DNA of 64,000 nucleotides. It comes from Plut-88900 sp965116945. Lineage in GTDB: Bacteria > Chloroflexota > Dehalococcoidia > Plut-88900. The stretch's first letter is position 1, and every line of letters begins with the position of its first letter. The translations under genes were made by a program, and so were the position numbers. Location: contig OZ220734.1 of assembly GCA_965116945.1 (NCBI GenBank), positions 682,001 through 746,000 on the forward strand, read 5' to 3'. The notes below the pieces were generated by a model that did no database searches, was not told where the DNA came from, and saw only the letters and a list, made by a program, of their open reading frames with translations. This document shows positions 34,750 to 43,217 of this stretch, one piece after another.

Positions 34750-35955
34750 ATGAGCCTGGTACTGAAGAACGTCAATATCATCGATGCGACTACGCCGGAG
34801 GTGCGGACTGAGCGGAATGTGTTCATTGAGGATGGGGTGATACGGCAGGTGACGTCGGGCGCGGCGCCGGAGGGAGAGCGGGTTGTGGACCTTGATGGGG
34901 CCTACCTGTTGCCTGGGCTTTGGGACGTGCACACGCACCTGAACAAGGGGACCTACGGGCCGGAGTCCGTGGAGGAGGAGGCACTGGACCTGGTGCCTCG
35001 GGTGCTGGAATATGCCCGGAACTCAATGGACGCCCTGAACATGGGGGTTACGTCGCTGCGTACGGTCGGGGTGCAGGAGTGGGCAGACGTGGCTCTGCGA
35101 GATGCATTCTCTGCGGGGAAGTTCAAGGGGCCTCGGCTGTTCTGCGGGGGCCACGCCCTGAACACCACCGCCGGGCACATGGCCGACGTGGACAAGCCAA
35201 TAGACGGGCCAGTGGCCATGGTGAAGGCCGTCCGCAACGAGATCATGCACTACGTGAACCACATCAAGCTGGTGACGACGGGCGGGATCATAGGCACGGG
35301 GCACGATGTGATGACTAACATCACCTGGCTGAGGGGAGAGATGGAGGCGGCGTTAGCTATTGCCAAACAGAGGGGCGTGCCTGCGGCGGTTCACGCTACT
35401 GTACCCGAGGCTATAAAGTGGGCAGTGAGCGCGGGGTGCCGGTCGATAGAGCACGGGTACGTAATGGACGAGGAAGCGGCCAGAATGATGGCCGACACGG
35501 GCACCTACTACGTGCCCACCCTGGCCCTCAGCCACCTGACCCCTGAGCAGGCCGACTCAGAAGGCGCTATCGCTTATTGCCAGCACCACCCCCTCCCCGA
35601 CGAGTTCCGGGAGAGGGCCAATTTCTTCGCGCCGATCCATGACGAGTCTTTCCGGATAGCGCTGGACGCGGGTGTGAAGATTGCCAGTGGGTCGGACCAG
35701 GGACCGCCGGGAGAGGCAGCGCTGATGGAGATCGAGAAGCTGTCGAAGGTTGGTCTCGGGCCTTATGGGGCGATAGTGGCGGCTACGCAGACCTCGGCGG
35801 AGGTGTGCGGGGCGGGGGACAAGCTGGGGACTATAGAGCCGGGCAAGTTTGCAGACTTTATCGCAATCGATACGAACCCGCTGGAGAACATCGAAAACCT
35901 ACGTCGGTTGCAGTTGGTGGTGGCGCGGGGGGAGGTGGCGGTGGACAAGAGGTAG
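34750..35955 (+). CDS. PF01979 amidohydrolase (imidazolonepropionase/prolidase-like)
   Basis: 401 residues with the urease-type composite barrel. The N-terminal beta sandwich ends in G-L-W-D-V-H-T-H-L (HxH metal ligands, about 60). H-I-K-L-V-T-T-G-G holds the lysine of the metal bridge, then V-H-A-T, I-E-H-G-Y and the terminal S-G-S-D-Q-G aspartate. The C-terminal return strand G-T-I-E-P-G-K-F-A-D-F-I-A is typical. This pattern matches the Xaa-Pro-dipeptidase/imidazolonepropionase-like cluster. It is a different superfamily branch from the five-copy array at 21.6-29.3 kb. AAGGAGCTTTCC precedes the ATG. Substrate unknown. Confidence 0.9.
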   Translation: MSLVLKNVNIIDATTPEVRTERNVFIEDGVIRQVTSGAAPEGERVVDLDGAYLLPGLWDVHTHLNKGTYGPESVEEEALDLVPRVLEYARNSMDALNMGVTSLRTVGVQEWADVALRDAFSAGKFKGPRLFCGGHALNTTAGHMADVDKPIDGPVAMVKAVRNEIMHYVNHIKLVTTGGIIGTGHDVMTNITWLRGEMEAALAIAKQRGVPAAVHATVPEAIKWAVSAGCRSIEHGYVMDEEAARMMADTGTYYVPTLALSHLTPEQADSEGAIAYCQHHPLPDEFRERANFFAPIHDESFRIALDAGVKIASGSDQGPPGEAALMEIEKLSKVGLGPYGAIVAATQTSAEVCGAGDKLGTIEPGKFADFIAIDTNPLENIENLRRLQLVVARGEVAVDKR

Positions 35956-35957
35956 GG

Positions 35958-37457
35958 TCACCGTCGGGTGGGGGCGAGAGGCTTGTCGCCTATCCTGGCA
36001 TCACGGCGGGCGGAGCCGTGAAGGGCAGCGATGGTCATGGATACAAGCAGTATGCTTCCGCCTACGAGGTAGGCCTTGTTGAGGCCCGAGACGAAGGCGT
36101 CGTGGGCGCCTGGGGCTATGTCGTTGAGGGTGGCGGGATGTCCCATGGAGGCCATGATGATGGTGACCACAGTGGTGGCGACCGCGATGCCGGTTATGTT
36201 GGCGGAAGTACGGATGACGTTTAGCAGGGCGGCGACTATACCGAACTTTGAATGCGGTTGATAACTCATGATGGCCGTCCCGTTGGAAGCGTTAAAGAAT
36301 CCCGAGCCGATTCCCGCCAGGGTGAGACACATGATCACATAGCCGGGTGATGAGTCGGGGGAGATCTGGGAGAGAGAGAAGAGGGCCGACACTTCGAAGG
36401 CCTGGCCTACGGTAGCAGTGATGCGGCTTCCAAAACGATCCGAGAGGCGGCCACTGATGGGGCCGATGACGGCCATGCAAAGGGCTCCCGGGGCAAGGAA
36501 AAGGCCGGCCCGTGCCTCGGAGTAGCCCATTACTTTAACTATGAAGAATGGCATGAGGAACATCACGGACGAAGAGGCAAGGAAGTTGAGGAAGCGCGCC
36601 GTTGCGCCCATGGAGAAGAGCCTGCTTTTGAAGAGGCTCAGGTCGAGCATCGGGTAGCGGGTCCTGATCTGCCACCAGATGAAGGCTGAGAAAAGCACGG
36701 CAGAGATTGCGAAGCTGGCGATAATGGGAGGGGAGTCCCAGCCGAAGCGGTGGCCGTTGCTCATGCCCATTAGGAAGCTAACGAATGCTCCGGCGGACAG
36801 GGCGGCACCGACCCAATCGAAGGCTCGCCAGCCGGCTGCGGGGCCGGAGGTCGGGACCATGGGCTTGAAGGCCAGGAGGGAAAGAAGGAGTGCGATAACT
36901 CCGAAGGGAAGATTGGCGAAGAAGACGGCCCTCCAGCTAAGCGAGGAAACCAGCAGGCCCCCGATCATCGGACCGGAGGTGAGGCCGGAGCCTATGATGG
37001 CAGTGTAAAGGCCGATGGACTTGCCGCGTTCGTGCTCCGGGAAGTTTGAGGAGATGATGGCCATCCCGTTTCCCTGAATTCCCGCTACACCCATTCCCTG
37101 GATCACCTTGCCGACCAGTATCATCGGAAATACGGTCGCGGTGCCCCCAACAACGGCGCCGATGATGTTAACGGCCCATCCCAGCAGGAACACATTCTTG
37201 CGGCCGATGATGTCTGCCAGGCGGCCTACGGGCATAAACATGATGGCGGTGGAGAGAACGTAGGCGAGGTAGATCCACTGAACGGTGGGGATGTCCAGGC
37301 CGAACTCCTTGGAGATGTTGGGAAGGGCGATGCCGACACCGGCCTGGTCTATGACTGTTGGGTAGGTGCCGACTGCTACGGCCGCGTAGACCCACCACTT
37401 GTAGTTCGGGCTTTCGACGAGGGGCCTGGCGGGGCGGGGCGGGGCTAGCAAGGCCAT
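35958..37457 (-). CDS. MFS transporter, DHA2 (EmrB/QacA) family
   Basis: 499 residues with about 14 transmembrane helices. The N-terminus V-A-V-G-T-Y-P-T-V-I-D-Q-A-G-V-G-I-A-L-P-N-I matches motif D1 of the 14-TMS drug:H+ antiporter group. M-F-M-P-V-G-R-L-A-D-I-I-G-R-K matches motif A, and G-S-G-L-T-S-G-P-M-I-G-G-L matches motif C of exporters. It probably exports a small molecule using the proton gradient. It is the last gene of a minus-strand run (NHL, GIN, PspC, this gene) with 12 bases to PspC. It is convergent with the amidohydrolase gene, 2 bases apart. Confidence 0.9.
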   Translation of the reverse strand: MALLAPPRPARPLVESPNYKWWVYAAVAVGTYPTVIDQAGVGIALPNISKEFGLDIPTVQWIYLAYVLSTAIMFMPVGRLADIIGRKNVFLLGWAVNIIGAVVGGTATVFPMILVGKVIQGMGVAGIQGNGMAIISSNFPEHERGKSIGLYTAIIGSGLTSGPMIGGLLVSSLSWRAVFFANLPFGVIALLLSLLAFKPMVPTSGPAAGWRAFDWVGAALSAGAFVSFLMGMSNGHRFGWDSPPIIASFAISAVLFSAFIWWQIRTRYPMLDLSLFKSRLFSMGATARFLNFLASSSVMFLMPFFIVKVMGYSEARAGLFLAPGALCMAVIGPISGRLSDRFGSRITATVGQAFEVSALFSLSQISPDSSPGYVIMCLTLAGIGSGFFNASNGTAIMSYQPHSKFGIVAALLNVIRTSANITGIAVATTVVTIIMASMGHPATLNDIAPGAHDAFVSGLNKAYLVGGSILLVSMTIAALHGSARRDARIGDKPLAPTRR

Positions 37458-37469
37458 GCCGGTTGCGGC

Positions 37470-37691
37470 CTAGGCATTGCCGGGTTCTGGACCGTCTTCT
37501 TCGGGGGCGGTGGGTTCTGGGGCGAGGGGCATCATGACTGCCAAGAAGAGGTAGAGGAGGGCCGAGAAGCCGGCGAAGAAGAGGAATACGATGAACAGGG
37601 TGCGGACGATAGAAGGGTCGGTGCCGAAGTGCCGGCCGAGCCCTCCGGCGACGCCCCATATCTTGCGGTCTGTTCGGCTTCTGTAGAGCAT
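37470..37691 (-). CDS. PspC domain protein
   Basis: A 73-residue stand-alone PspC domain: L-Y-R-S-R-T-D-R-K-I-W-G-V-A-G-G-L-G-R-H-F-G-T-D-P-S-I-V-R at the start, one long hydrophobic helix, and an acidic proline-rich tail. PspC domains occur in phage-shock envelope-stress systems and in small membrane proteins of unknown role. No PspA is visible here. It lies 16 bases after the GIN-domain gene and 12 bases before the MFS gene, so it is in an operon. Confidence 0.88.
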   Translation of the reverse strand: MLYRSRTDRKIWGVAGGLGRHFGTDPSIVRTLFIVFLFFAGFSALLYLFLAVMMPLAPEPTAPEEDGPEPGNA

Positions 37692-37707
37692 GGTAGTTGA
37701 GAATTAC

Positions 37708-38457
37708 TCAGGAGTTAGGGATTTCTTCGCTCTGGCGGGGCTCGAGGCGGGATGCGCCGGAGGTCTGTATGTCGCCAAGCTCGGGCTCGCCTTCGTAGAG
37801 GAGGATTGAAGCACCGCTGAGGTCGGCCTGCTCAATGGAGCCACGGACGTTGACGGTGGCCTGGCTGGCGCCGTTAAGCACCACCGAAGCGCGGTCGATG
37901 GAGAAGTGCTGGAGGTCGAGAACGCTGGCGCCGGATGCCCGGACCAGCAGGTTGTCGGTGGAACCAGCGAGAGTGAGTTTGCTGGCGCCGTTAATGCGGA
38001 GGTCGGCCTGGCGGGCCTCGACGTAGCCTTCAAGGGAGCTGGAGCCAGATAGACTGATACTCAGGTCGTTGGCGGAGGAGAAGCCCTCCAATGTCGCCCT
38101 GCTTGCGCCGTTAAGCATAACACCAAGGAGCTCGGGCATGGTGATTCGGGCTTTCAGGGTGACTTCGCTGTAGTCTCCAGCCTCCAGACCGATGCGAAGG
38201 GTGTCGCCTTCCTTTTCGGCTTCCACCAAGTCGATAACATTGTCATCGGCGGAGATGGAGACGCTGAACTGGGTCGACTCCTTGATTTCGACGTGAAAGG
38301 CGTTTCCGATGTTCACCCGAGCGAAGCCCTCCAGGGGCTTGATCTGTGAGACGACGTTGCCGGAGCCGGGGACGGCCGGTCTTCCGGACTGACGCCTAGC
38401 GACGAGGACGATCATGATGAGCAGGATTATTATGACCGCGATGATTACGAGTCCCAA
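37708..38457 (-). CDS. Membrane-anchored GIN-domain (DUF2807) protein
   Basis: 249 residues. An N-terminal membrane helix (L-V-I-I-A-V-I-I-I-L-L-I-M-I-V-L-V) is followed by a right-handed beta-helix-like head-GIN domain with repeating L-N-G-A-S / I-N-G-A-S / V-L-N-G-A-S turns. These proteins are usually surface- or periplasm-facing and often sit with PspC genes, as here. Role unknown; envelope stress or adhesion has been suggested for the family. Same-strand neighbours on both sides within 60 bases indicate co-transcription. Confidence 0.85.
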   Translation of the reverse strand: MGLVIIAVIIILLIMIVLVARRQSGRPAVPGSGNVVSQIKPLEGFARVNIGNAFHVEIKESTQFSVSISADDNVIDLVEAEKEGDTLRIGLEAGDYSEVTLKARITMPELLGVMLNGASRATLEGFSSANDLSISLSGSSSLEGYVEARQADLRINGASKLTLAGSTDNLLVRASGASVLDLQHFSIDRASVVLNGASQATVNVRGSIEQADLSGASILLYEGEPELGDIQTSGASRLEPRQSEEIPNS

Positions 38458-38514
38458 GTCGGTCCCTCTTTCTTTCGAAGAACGGTGATGCGATAGGTCA
38501 TTCGGGACCCCCCG

Positions 38515-39462
38515 CTACTGCCTGACCAGCTTGACGAGGCTGCGCATCTCTTTGGGGTCCTCCTGGTGTCGGGCGTACATGGTCCATGACACCTCGGCGA
38601 CGTAGATGTCGCCACGGGAGTCGACGGTGATGCCGTGAGCGGCGAGGAACTGGCCGGGGCTGTCACCCTGGGTGGGCAATCCGGCCCTTGCCAGCAACTT
38701 CCCGTCGACGGAATAGACACTAACCCGGTTGCCGACATTGGGTGCGTCTGCGAAATAGGTGTCTCCGCAGAGCTCGGCGATGTAGATGTTGCCGTCGGGG
38801 CCGAGGGCCATGCCGGCGGGCTTCCAGATGTTCTGCCAGATGTGCTGGAGCTTGCCGTCGGTGTCGAAGATCTGGACGCGGTTGCACTCCCGGTCGCCGA
38901 CAATGACGTTGTCATCGTTGTCGATGAGGATGGTATGAGGGATGACGAATTCTCCTGGGTCGATGCCCGGGGCGCCCCAGGAGAACAGGTGCCGGCCATC
39001 GGGGCTGTACTTGTGGACCCGGGAGTTGCCGTAGCCGTCGGAGACGAAGAGGTCACCGTTCCTGGGAGAGACGGCGACCTTGGTGGGTTCGTTGAAGGCA
39101 AGGCCACTCCAGCGGGTCGGGGGGTGGTGGGGCTGTCCGATGGTGGAGACGACGCGCCCGTCCAGGGTACAGCGTCGGACTGAGTGGTCCTTCTGGTCGG
39201 CGAGGTACATGGTGTCATTGGGGGCGTAGGTTATGCCGTGGGCGGTGGTGAATACACCCTCGCCCCAGGAGCCGACAAAGGAGCCGTCGGCCTCAAACAT
39301 GATGACAGGGTGGTCGCCGCGGTTAAAGACATAGACGCGGTCGTTGGCGTCTACTGCGACGTCTGCGCATTCGTGGAAAGACCAGCCTGCGGGCAACTGG
39401 GCCCAGTTTTCCTGAGGAACGTAGGTGAAGTCACCGCTGCCAAGGGAAACCGAAGTGGACAT
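38515..39462 (-). CDS. NHL-repeat beta-propeller protein (peptidyl-alpha-hydroxyglycine lyase-like)
   Basis: 315 residues of repeated propeller blades: V-A-V-D-A-N-D-R-V-Y-V-F-N-R-G, I-T-Y-A-P-N-D-T-M-Y-L-A-D, V-A-V-S-P-R-N-G-D-L-F-V-S-D-G-Y-G-N-S-R-V, M-A-L-G-P-D-G-N-I-Y-I-A-E and I-T-V-D-S-R-G-D-I-Y-V-A-E. It has no signal peptide. The G-Y-G-N-S-R-V-H-K block is typical of the peptidylamidoglycolate lyase-like subgroup common in soil and marine bacteria, where activity is mostly untested. It is the first gene of the NHL-GIN-PspC-MFS run. Confidence 0.85.
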   Translation of the reverse strand: MSTSVSLGSGDFTYVPQENWAQLPAGWSFHECADVAVDANDRVYVFNRGDHPVIMFEADGSFVGSWGEGVFTTAHGITYAPNDTMYLADQKDHSVRRCTLDGRVVSTIGQPHHPPTRWSGLAFNEPTKVAVSPRNGDLFVSDGYGNSRVHKYSPDGRHLFSWGAPGIDPGEFVIPHTILIDNDDNVIVGDRECNRVQIFDTDGKLQHIWQNIWKPAGMALGPDGNIYIAELCGDTYFADAPNVGNRVSVYSVDGKLLARAGLPTQGDSPGQFLAAHGITVDSRGDIYVAEVSWTMYARHQEDPKEMRSLVKLVRQ

Positions 39463-39531
39463 TGTGCACCCCCGTGCCCCGGGAGCCGGGGCAGAATTCT
39501 CGGCTCATCCTAAGGAGGGGAGGGGTGTAAG

Positions 39532-40755
39532 TCAATCGGGGGTTCGCCTTCCGAAGGCCTTGAGAAGCAGTCCCGATAGACTGAGGCTAAGGCTGCCGAA
39601 GGAAATGACGAAAAGGGCAAGTTGTAGATTTTGGGTAGCGTCGTCGACTATTCCCACGATCAAAGGCCCCAGGAAGCCGCCCGCCCAGAGGATGGTGAAC
39701 ATGACGGATACTGCAACGGTGAGTTCCCGGGGGCGGATGGCGGGCAGTTCGTATAGCTGAGTCATCATCAGGGGTATGAAGCAGAAGCTCAGGCCGTTAA
39801 CGCAGCCGAACAGCAGAAGGTAGAGGCCGGAGTCCGTGAAGAGGAGGCCGGCGAAGGAGGCCCACATCGCAATGCCGCACACGGTGAGGACGAGGGAGGG
39901 TCGGTTCACCAGGGCGGGGACGACGGAGACGGCAATCTTCCCCGGTGTGCTTGCCAGTGAAATCATGCTTATTACAAGGCCGCTGAAGGTGAGGGTCAGG
40001 TCGTACTCGTCGCGGGCGTAGATGGGCCAGAAGGAGTTGAAGCCGAACCTTGCGGCAATGGTGCCTCCAATGCCAAAGCCGAGGATCCAGGGCTCCTTGT
40101 ACTTCAGGAGCGCCTTCATCGGGGAGCCGACCTGGGACTCCATGCCGCGTTGGAATTCGGGGGTGTAGCGGTCCTTGCCCAGGACCAGCCAGGCCAATAT
40201 GGCGACCAGGGTGATGGCGGTCCACGCGTAGAGGGTGTGTCTCCAGTTGCCCAGGACGCCCAGGATTATGGGGATCACGATGAAGCCGACACCCCCCATG
40301 CTGTCTATGAAGCTGAAGATGATACCGTTGGCGAGAGGGATACGTCGTCTCGGGACCCATTGCAGGACCACGAGAGTCCTGGGAACCTTGCAGACAATGT
40401 AGGCGAAACCCAGGAGAAGACGCATTGTGAGGAGGATGATGAAGCTCGGGGCCCAGCCGTTGAGGGCGGTGAAACCTGCAGAGGCTATGAAGGCGATGCT
40501 GGCCACACGCCAGGGCCTGTAGCGGGAGAGCCAAACATTGGCGGGAATTTCGAAGGCGAGGTTGCCGAAGATTACGGCAGAGGATATGAGGCCCAGCTGG
40601 GTGGCTGTCAGGCCCATCTCGTCCCGAATGTCCGGGAGGAGGAGTCCGATGGTCAGGGCGGAGATGTCGATGAGGGAGTAGTTGGTTATGAAGGTGCCGA
40701 CGACGACCCAGGCGTAGACGGGGGAGTCGGTGGGGCGGGAGAGTAGGCGCTTCAT
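39532..40755 (-). CDS. MFS transporter, tandem paralogue 1
   Basis: 407 residues, 12 predicted helices. Motif-A-like loop is L-S-R-Y-R-P-W-R. The opening Y-A-W-V-V-V-G-T-F-I-T-N-Y-S-L and the block I-F-G-N-L-A-F-E-I-P-A-N-V-W align directly with the gene at 40949-42178 (V-N-Y-S-M, L-F-T-N-L-I-F-E-V-P-A-N-W), so the two are paralogues. Substrate unknown; NarK/ACS-like organic-anion carriers are the nearest general type. It lies 69 bases upstream of the NHL gene on the same strand. Confidence 0.87.
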   Translation of the reverse strand: MKRLLSRPTDSPVYAWVVVGTFITNYSLIDISALTIGLLLPDIRDEMGLTATQLGLISSAVIFGNLAFEIPANVWLSRYRPWRVASIAFIASAGFTALNGWAPSFIILLTMRLLLGFAYIVCKVPRTLVVLQWVPRRRIPLANGIIFSFIDSMGGVGFIVIPIILGVLGNWRHTLYAWTAITLVAILAWLVLGKDRYTPEFQRGMESQVGSPMKALLKYKEPWILGFGIGGTIAARFGFNSFWPIYARDEYDLTLTFSGLVISMISLASTPGKIAVSVVPALVNRPSLVLTVCGIAMWASFAGLLFTDSGLYLLLFGCVNGLSFCFIPLMMTQLYELPAIRPRELTVAVSVMFTILWAGGFLGPLIVGIVDDATQNLQLALFVISFGSLSLSLSGLLLKAFGRRTPD

Positions 40756-40768
40756 GAGGTCTTTGCTT

Positions 40769-40925
40769 TACTCCACGTTGGGGGGGAGCACACCCCGCCC
40801 ATTCCGCTCTTGAGACCCTTCGACTAAGTTCAGGGCGGGCGGAATATCCCACCCCAAGGGATGGACCCCCCCCGACTTCTCGGGGGCTGGCTGGAGGCCG
40901 GCATGACGGTTATATAGAGGGAGCA
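40769..40925. repeat. Intergenic repeat (TTCGACTAAGTTCAGG type)
   Basis: ATTCCGCTCTTGAGACCCTT at 40801-40820 is identical to 24671-24690, with the complementary GGCGGAAT around 40838. A second GC-rich inverted repeat (CCCCCCCGACTTCTCGGGGG) follows near 40,866. It fills the gap between the two MFS paralogues; no gene. Confidence 0.6.
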
Positions 40926-40948
40926 TCATGGACGGATTGTTCTAGCAT

Positions 40949-42178
40949 TCATAGAGTCGAGAGGGCGGGTTCAATAGGCCTACGGGCGGTCAGGCGCAGG
41001 ATGACTCCGGCGGTGGAGAGGGTGAGGGGGGTCAGGGCCGCGATCAGGAGGCCGGTGCGGAGGTCGGTGGCATCTCCGATGATGCCGGTGAAGGTCGGGC
41101 CGAGGGCGGAGCCGGTCCAAAGGCAGCTGAAGAATATGGCCACGGCTACGGCCACCTCCCGCTCCTGGATACCCGGCAGCCTGTAGATGGTGGTGATCAT
41201 GGCGGGTATAAAGCACATGGTCATACCGTTGATGATGCCGGTGAGAAACAGCAGTCCAACGGAATCGCTGAGGACCATGCCAAAGGAAGTGGCCGCCATC
41301 AATAGGCCGCAGACTACCAGGAGGTAGGGTGTGCGGTTGGCTATTGCCGAGGTTAGGGTTACGCCGAGGATCATGGGGCCCTTGGTCAGACCTCCTATTC
41401 CGAGGATAAGGCCAACGGTGACAAGGGCGGTGCCATGGGTCTCGTCCAGATAGGTGGGCCAGAAGGTACCGAAGGCGGACCGGGCACTGGTGATACCCGC
41501 AACACCGAATCCCAGGATCCAGGGTTCCTTGTATCGCCATATGACTCGCATGGGGGTGTCACCGGAGGTCTCGGCGGGGGGTTGGGGGAGTTCTTCTCGG
41601 GGGCGGTCTCTGCCCCAGAGGATCCACACGAAGGCGCCGACGCCGGAGACGATCGCCCAGATGTAAAGGGTCTTTCGCCAGTCGCCATCGGCGAGCCAGA
41701 GTATGGCGGGGATAAGCATGAACCCGAAGCCGATGGTGGTTTCTAGGACGCTGAACATTACACCGTTGGCCTTGCCGACCTGACGGCTCGGGATCCAGTG
41801 GATGAGGAGGATGGTGCGGGAGGCCTGGGTGCTCAGGTAGATAAGGCCCAGGCCAATCCGGGCGATGAACAGGACCAGAAGGGTCGGGGCAAAGCCTTTG
41901 AGAGCTACGAAGGCGGCAGCGGCGGAGAAGGAGACGGCGGAGGAGCGCCAGGGACGAAAACGGGAAAAGAGCCAATTTGCCGGCACCTCGAAGATCAGGT
42001 TGGTGAAGAGGATGGAGGAGCTCAGCCAGCCCTGTTCAGTGAGGGAGAGGTCGAGGTCTTCGGCCATACCGGGGAGGAGGAAGCCGAGGGTCTCGAAGGC
42101 GATGACGATCATGGAATAGTTGACGGCGAACATGCCGACGAGGGTCCAGCCGTAGTTCTTGCCCCTGGGCGTAAGCAT
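40949..42178 (-). CDS. MFS transporter, tandem paralogue 2
   Basis: 409 residues and 12 predicted helices. It has the same helix-1 and helix-2 signatures as its neighbour, L-F-S-R-F-R-P-W-R as the motif-A-like loop, and S-R-T-I-L-L-I-H-W-I-P-S-R-Q matching P-R-T-L-V-V-L-Q-W-V-P-R-R-R in paralogue 1. The central loop (R-D-R-P-R-E-E-L-P-Q-P-P) is cytoplasmic. The pair arose by duplication and is separated by a repeat-filled 193-base gap. Substrate unknown. Confidence 0.87.
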   Translation of the reverse strand: MLTPRGKNYGWTLVGMFAVNYSMIVIAFETLGFLLPGMAEDLDLSLTEQGWLSSSILFTNLIFEVPANWLFSRFRPWRSSAVSFSAAAAFVALKGFAPTLLVLFIARIGLGLIYLSTQASRTILLIHWIPSRQVGKANGVMFSVLETTIGFGFMLIPAILWLADGDWRKTLYIWAIVSGVGAFVWILWGRDRPREELPQPPAETSGDTPMRVIWRYKEPWILGFGVAGITSARSAFGTFWPTYLDETHGTALVTVGLILGIGGLTKGPMILGVTLTSAIANRTPYLLVVCGLLMAATSFGMVLSDSVGLLFLTGIINGMTMCFIPAMITTIYRLPGIQEREVAVAVAIFFSCLWTGSALGPTFTGIIGDATDLRTGLLIAALTPLTLSTAGVILRLTARRPIEPALSTL

Positions 42179-42363
42179 GGCGCCAAGCTTATCACGGGGG
42201 TCTGAAAAGGGATGTAGTAAAATGGCGACTACTGCCGGAGGGGGTGGAGCGGAGGGCCCTGTGGAGCAACTGAGTGTGGATGTATGGGCTGGTGAATAGG
42301 CAAATATTTGGTTGGCAAACCTAAAGACGAATAAGAAACCTTGCTTCTATCTTGCTATCGGTC

Positions 42364-43146
42364 ATGAGCACAACTTCTTTGTCAAAGAAATCGAGAGTGG
42401 CCAAGGTATTCGCTGACACTGGTGCCTATAACGTTGGCATCATGCTGATTAAGACTCTAGGCCTCGCCATTCTTCCCTTTGGAGTGATATTCGCCTATCG
42501 AGGGTTCCACGACTTCCCAACATTTGCCCTGATAGATGGAGCACGACTCGAAGTATTCCTTCTAGGTATTGCTTTGGGCTATGTGCTCGCGTCGATGCAG
42601 GCCGCATTTGTCAGGCTGGTCAAGTCTCTTTACTATCGCATCAACCTCGTTCGGATATCACTTTCCCAACCTGTAGCAGAGTGGCTTGACAATGCGGGAT
42701 CTGATATCGAGGGGCTTCCTTTGAACGATGTGATAGAAAAAATACAATCTGACATACGAACAAAAACATTCACGGTCGGCGATTTATGGAAAATCATACA
42801 ACTCCATCCTCGGTGGGAGACTCGTGTTCTGGATGGGTCGGGTTACGTTGGTATATTTCCCGCGTCTCCTAATGATGACGAATCGATGAGCTTGAATCCC
42901 GCATGCAACAGGATCGGAATATGGTTCATCAAAGGACTCAGTCTCTTCGTTATTCTCTATCTGCTGCTCTATATCTACCCTTTAATCTTTGGGTTGCGTG
43001 ACCATAGTATTCTGCTTGGAGCGGAATTGGAAATCCTGTGGGCAGGTCTAGTGTTGGGCGCGATTATTGCTCCAATATTGAATTTTCTTAATGAACTCAG
43101 CAGAGCAACCTACCAAGCCCTAAGGACACACTGGCCTACATCGTAG
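42364..43146 (+). CDS. Hypothetical membrane protein, atypical base composition
   Basis: 260 residues from ATG 42364 (a TTG at 42352 would add four). Four hydrophobic segments form two pairs: I-M-L-I-K-T-L-G-L-A-I-L-P-F-G-V-I-F, then V-F-L-L-G-I-A-L-G-Y-V-L, and near the C-terminus F-V-I-L-Y-L-L-L-Y-I-Y-P-L-I-F and L-W-A-G-L-V-L-G-A-I-I-A-P. The repeat G-A-R-L-E-V-F-L-L-G / G-A-E-L-E-I-L-W-A-G suggests an internal duplication. The gene is clearly AT-richer than its neighbours, with many A/T-ending codons, and lacks a good ribosome site. A recent acquisition is plausible. No family recognised. Confidence 0.65.
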   Translation: MSTTSLSKKSRVAKVFADTGAYNVGIMLIKTLGLAILPFGVIFAYRGFHDFPTFALIDGARLEVFLLGIALGYVLASMQAAFVRLVKSLYYRINLVRISLSQPVAEWLDNAGSDIEGLPLNDVIEKIQSDIRTKTFTVGDLWKIIQLHPRWETRVLDGSGYVGIFPASPNDDESMSLNPACNRIGIWFIKGLSLFVILYLLLYIYPLIFGLRDHSILLGAELEILWAGLVLGAIIAPILNFLNELSRATYQALRTHWPTS

Positions 43147-43217
43147 TGCACTATGTGCTTGCGAGAAGGTGGTTAAGATATCCAGACCCTCATTGTTTGA
43201 TGTTGGAGGAGACAACC

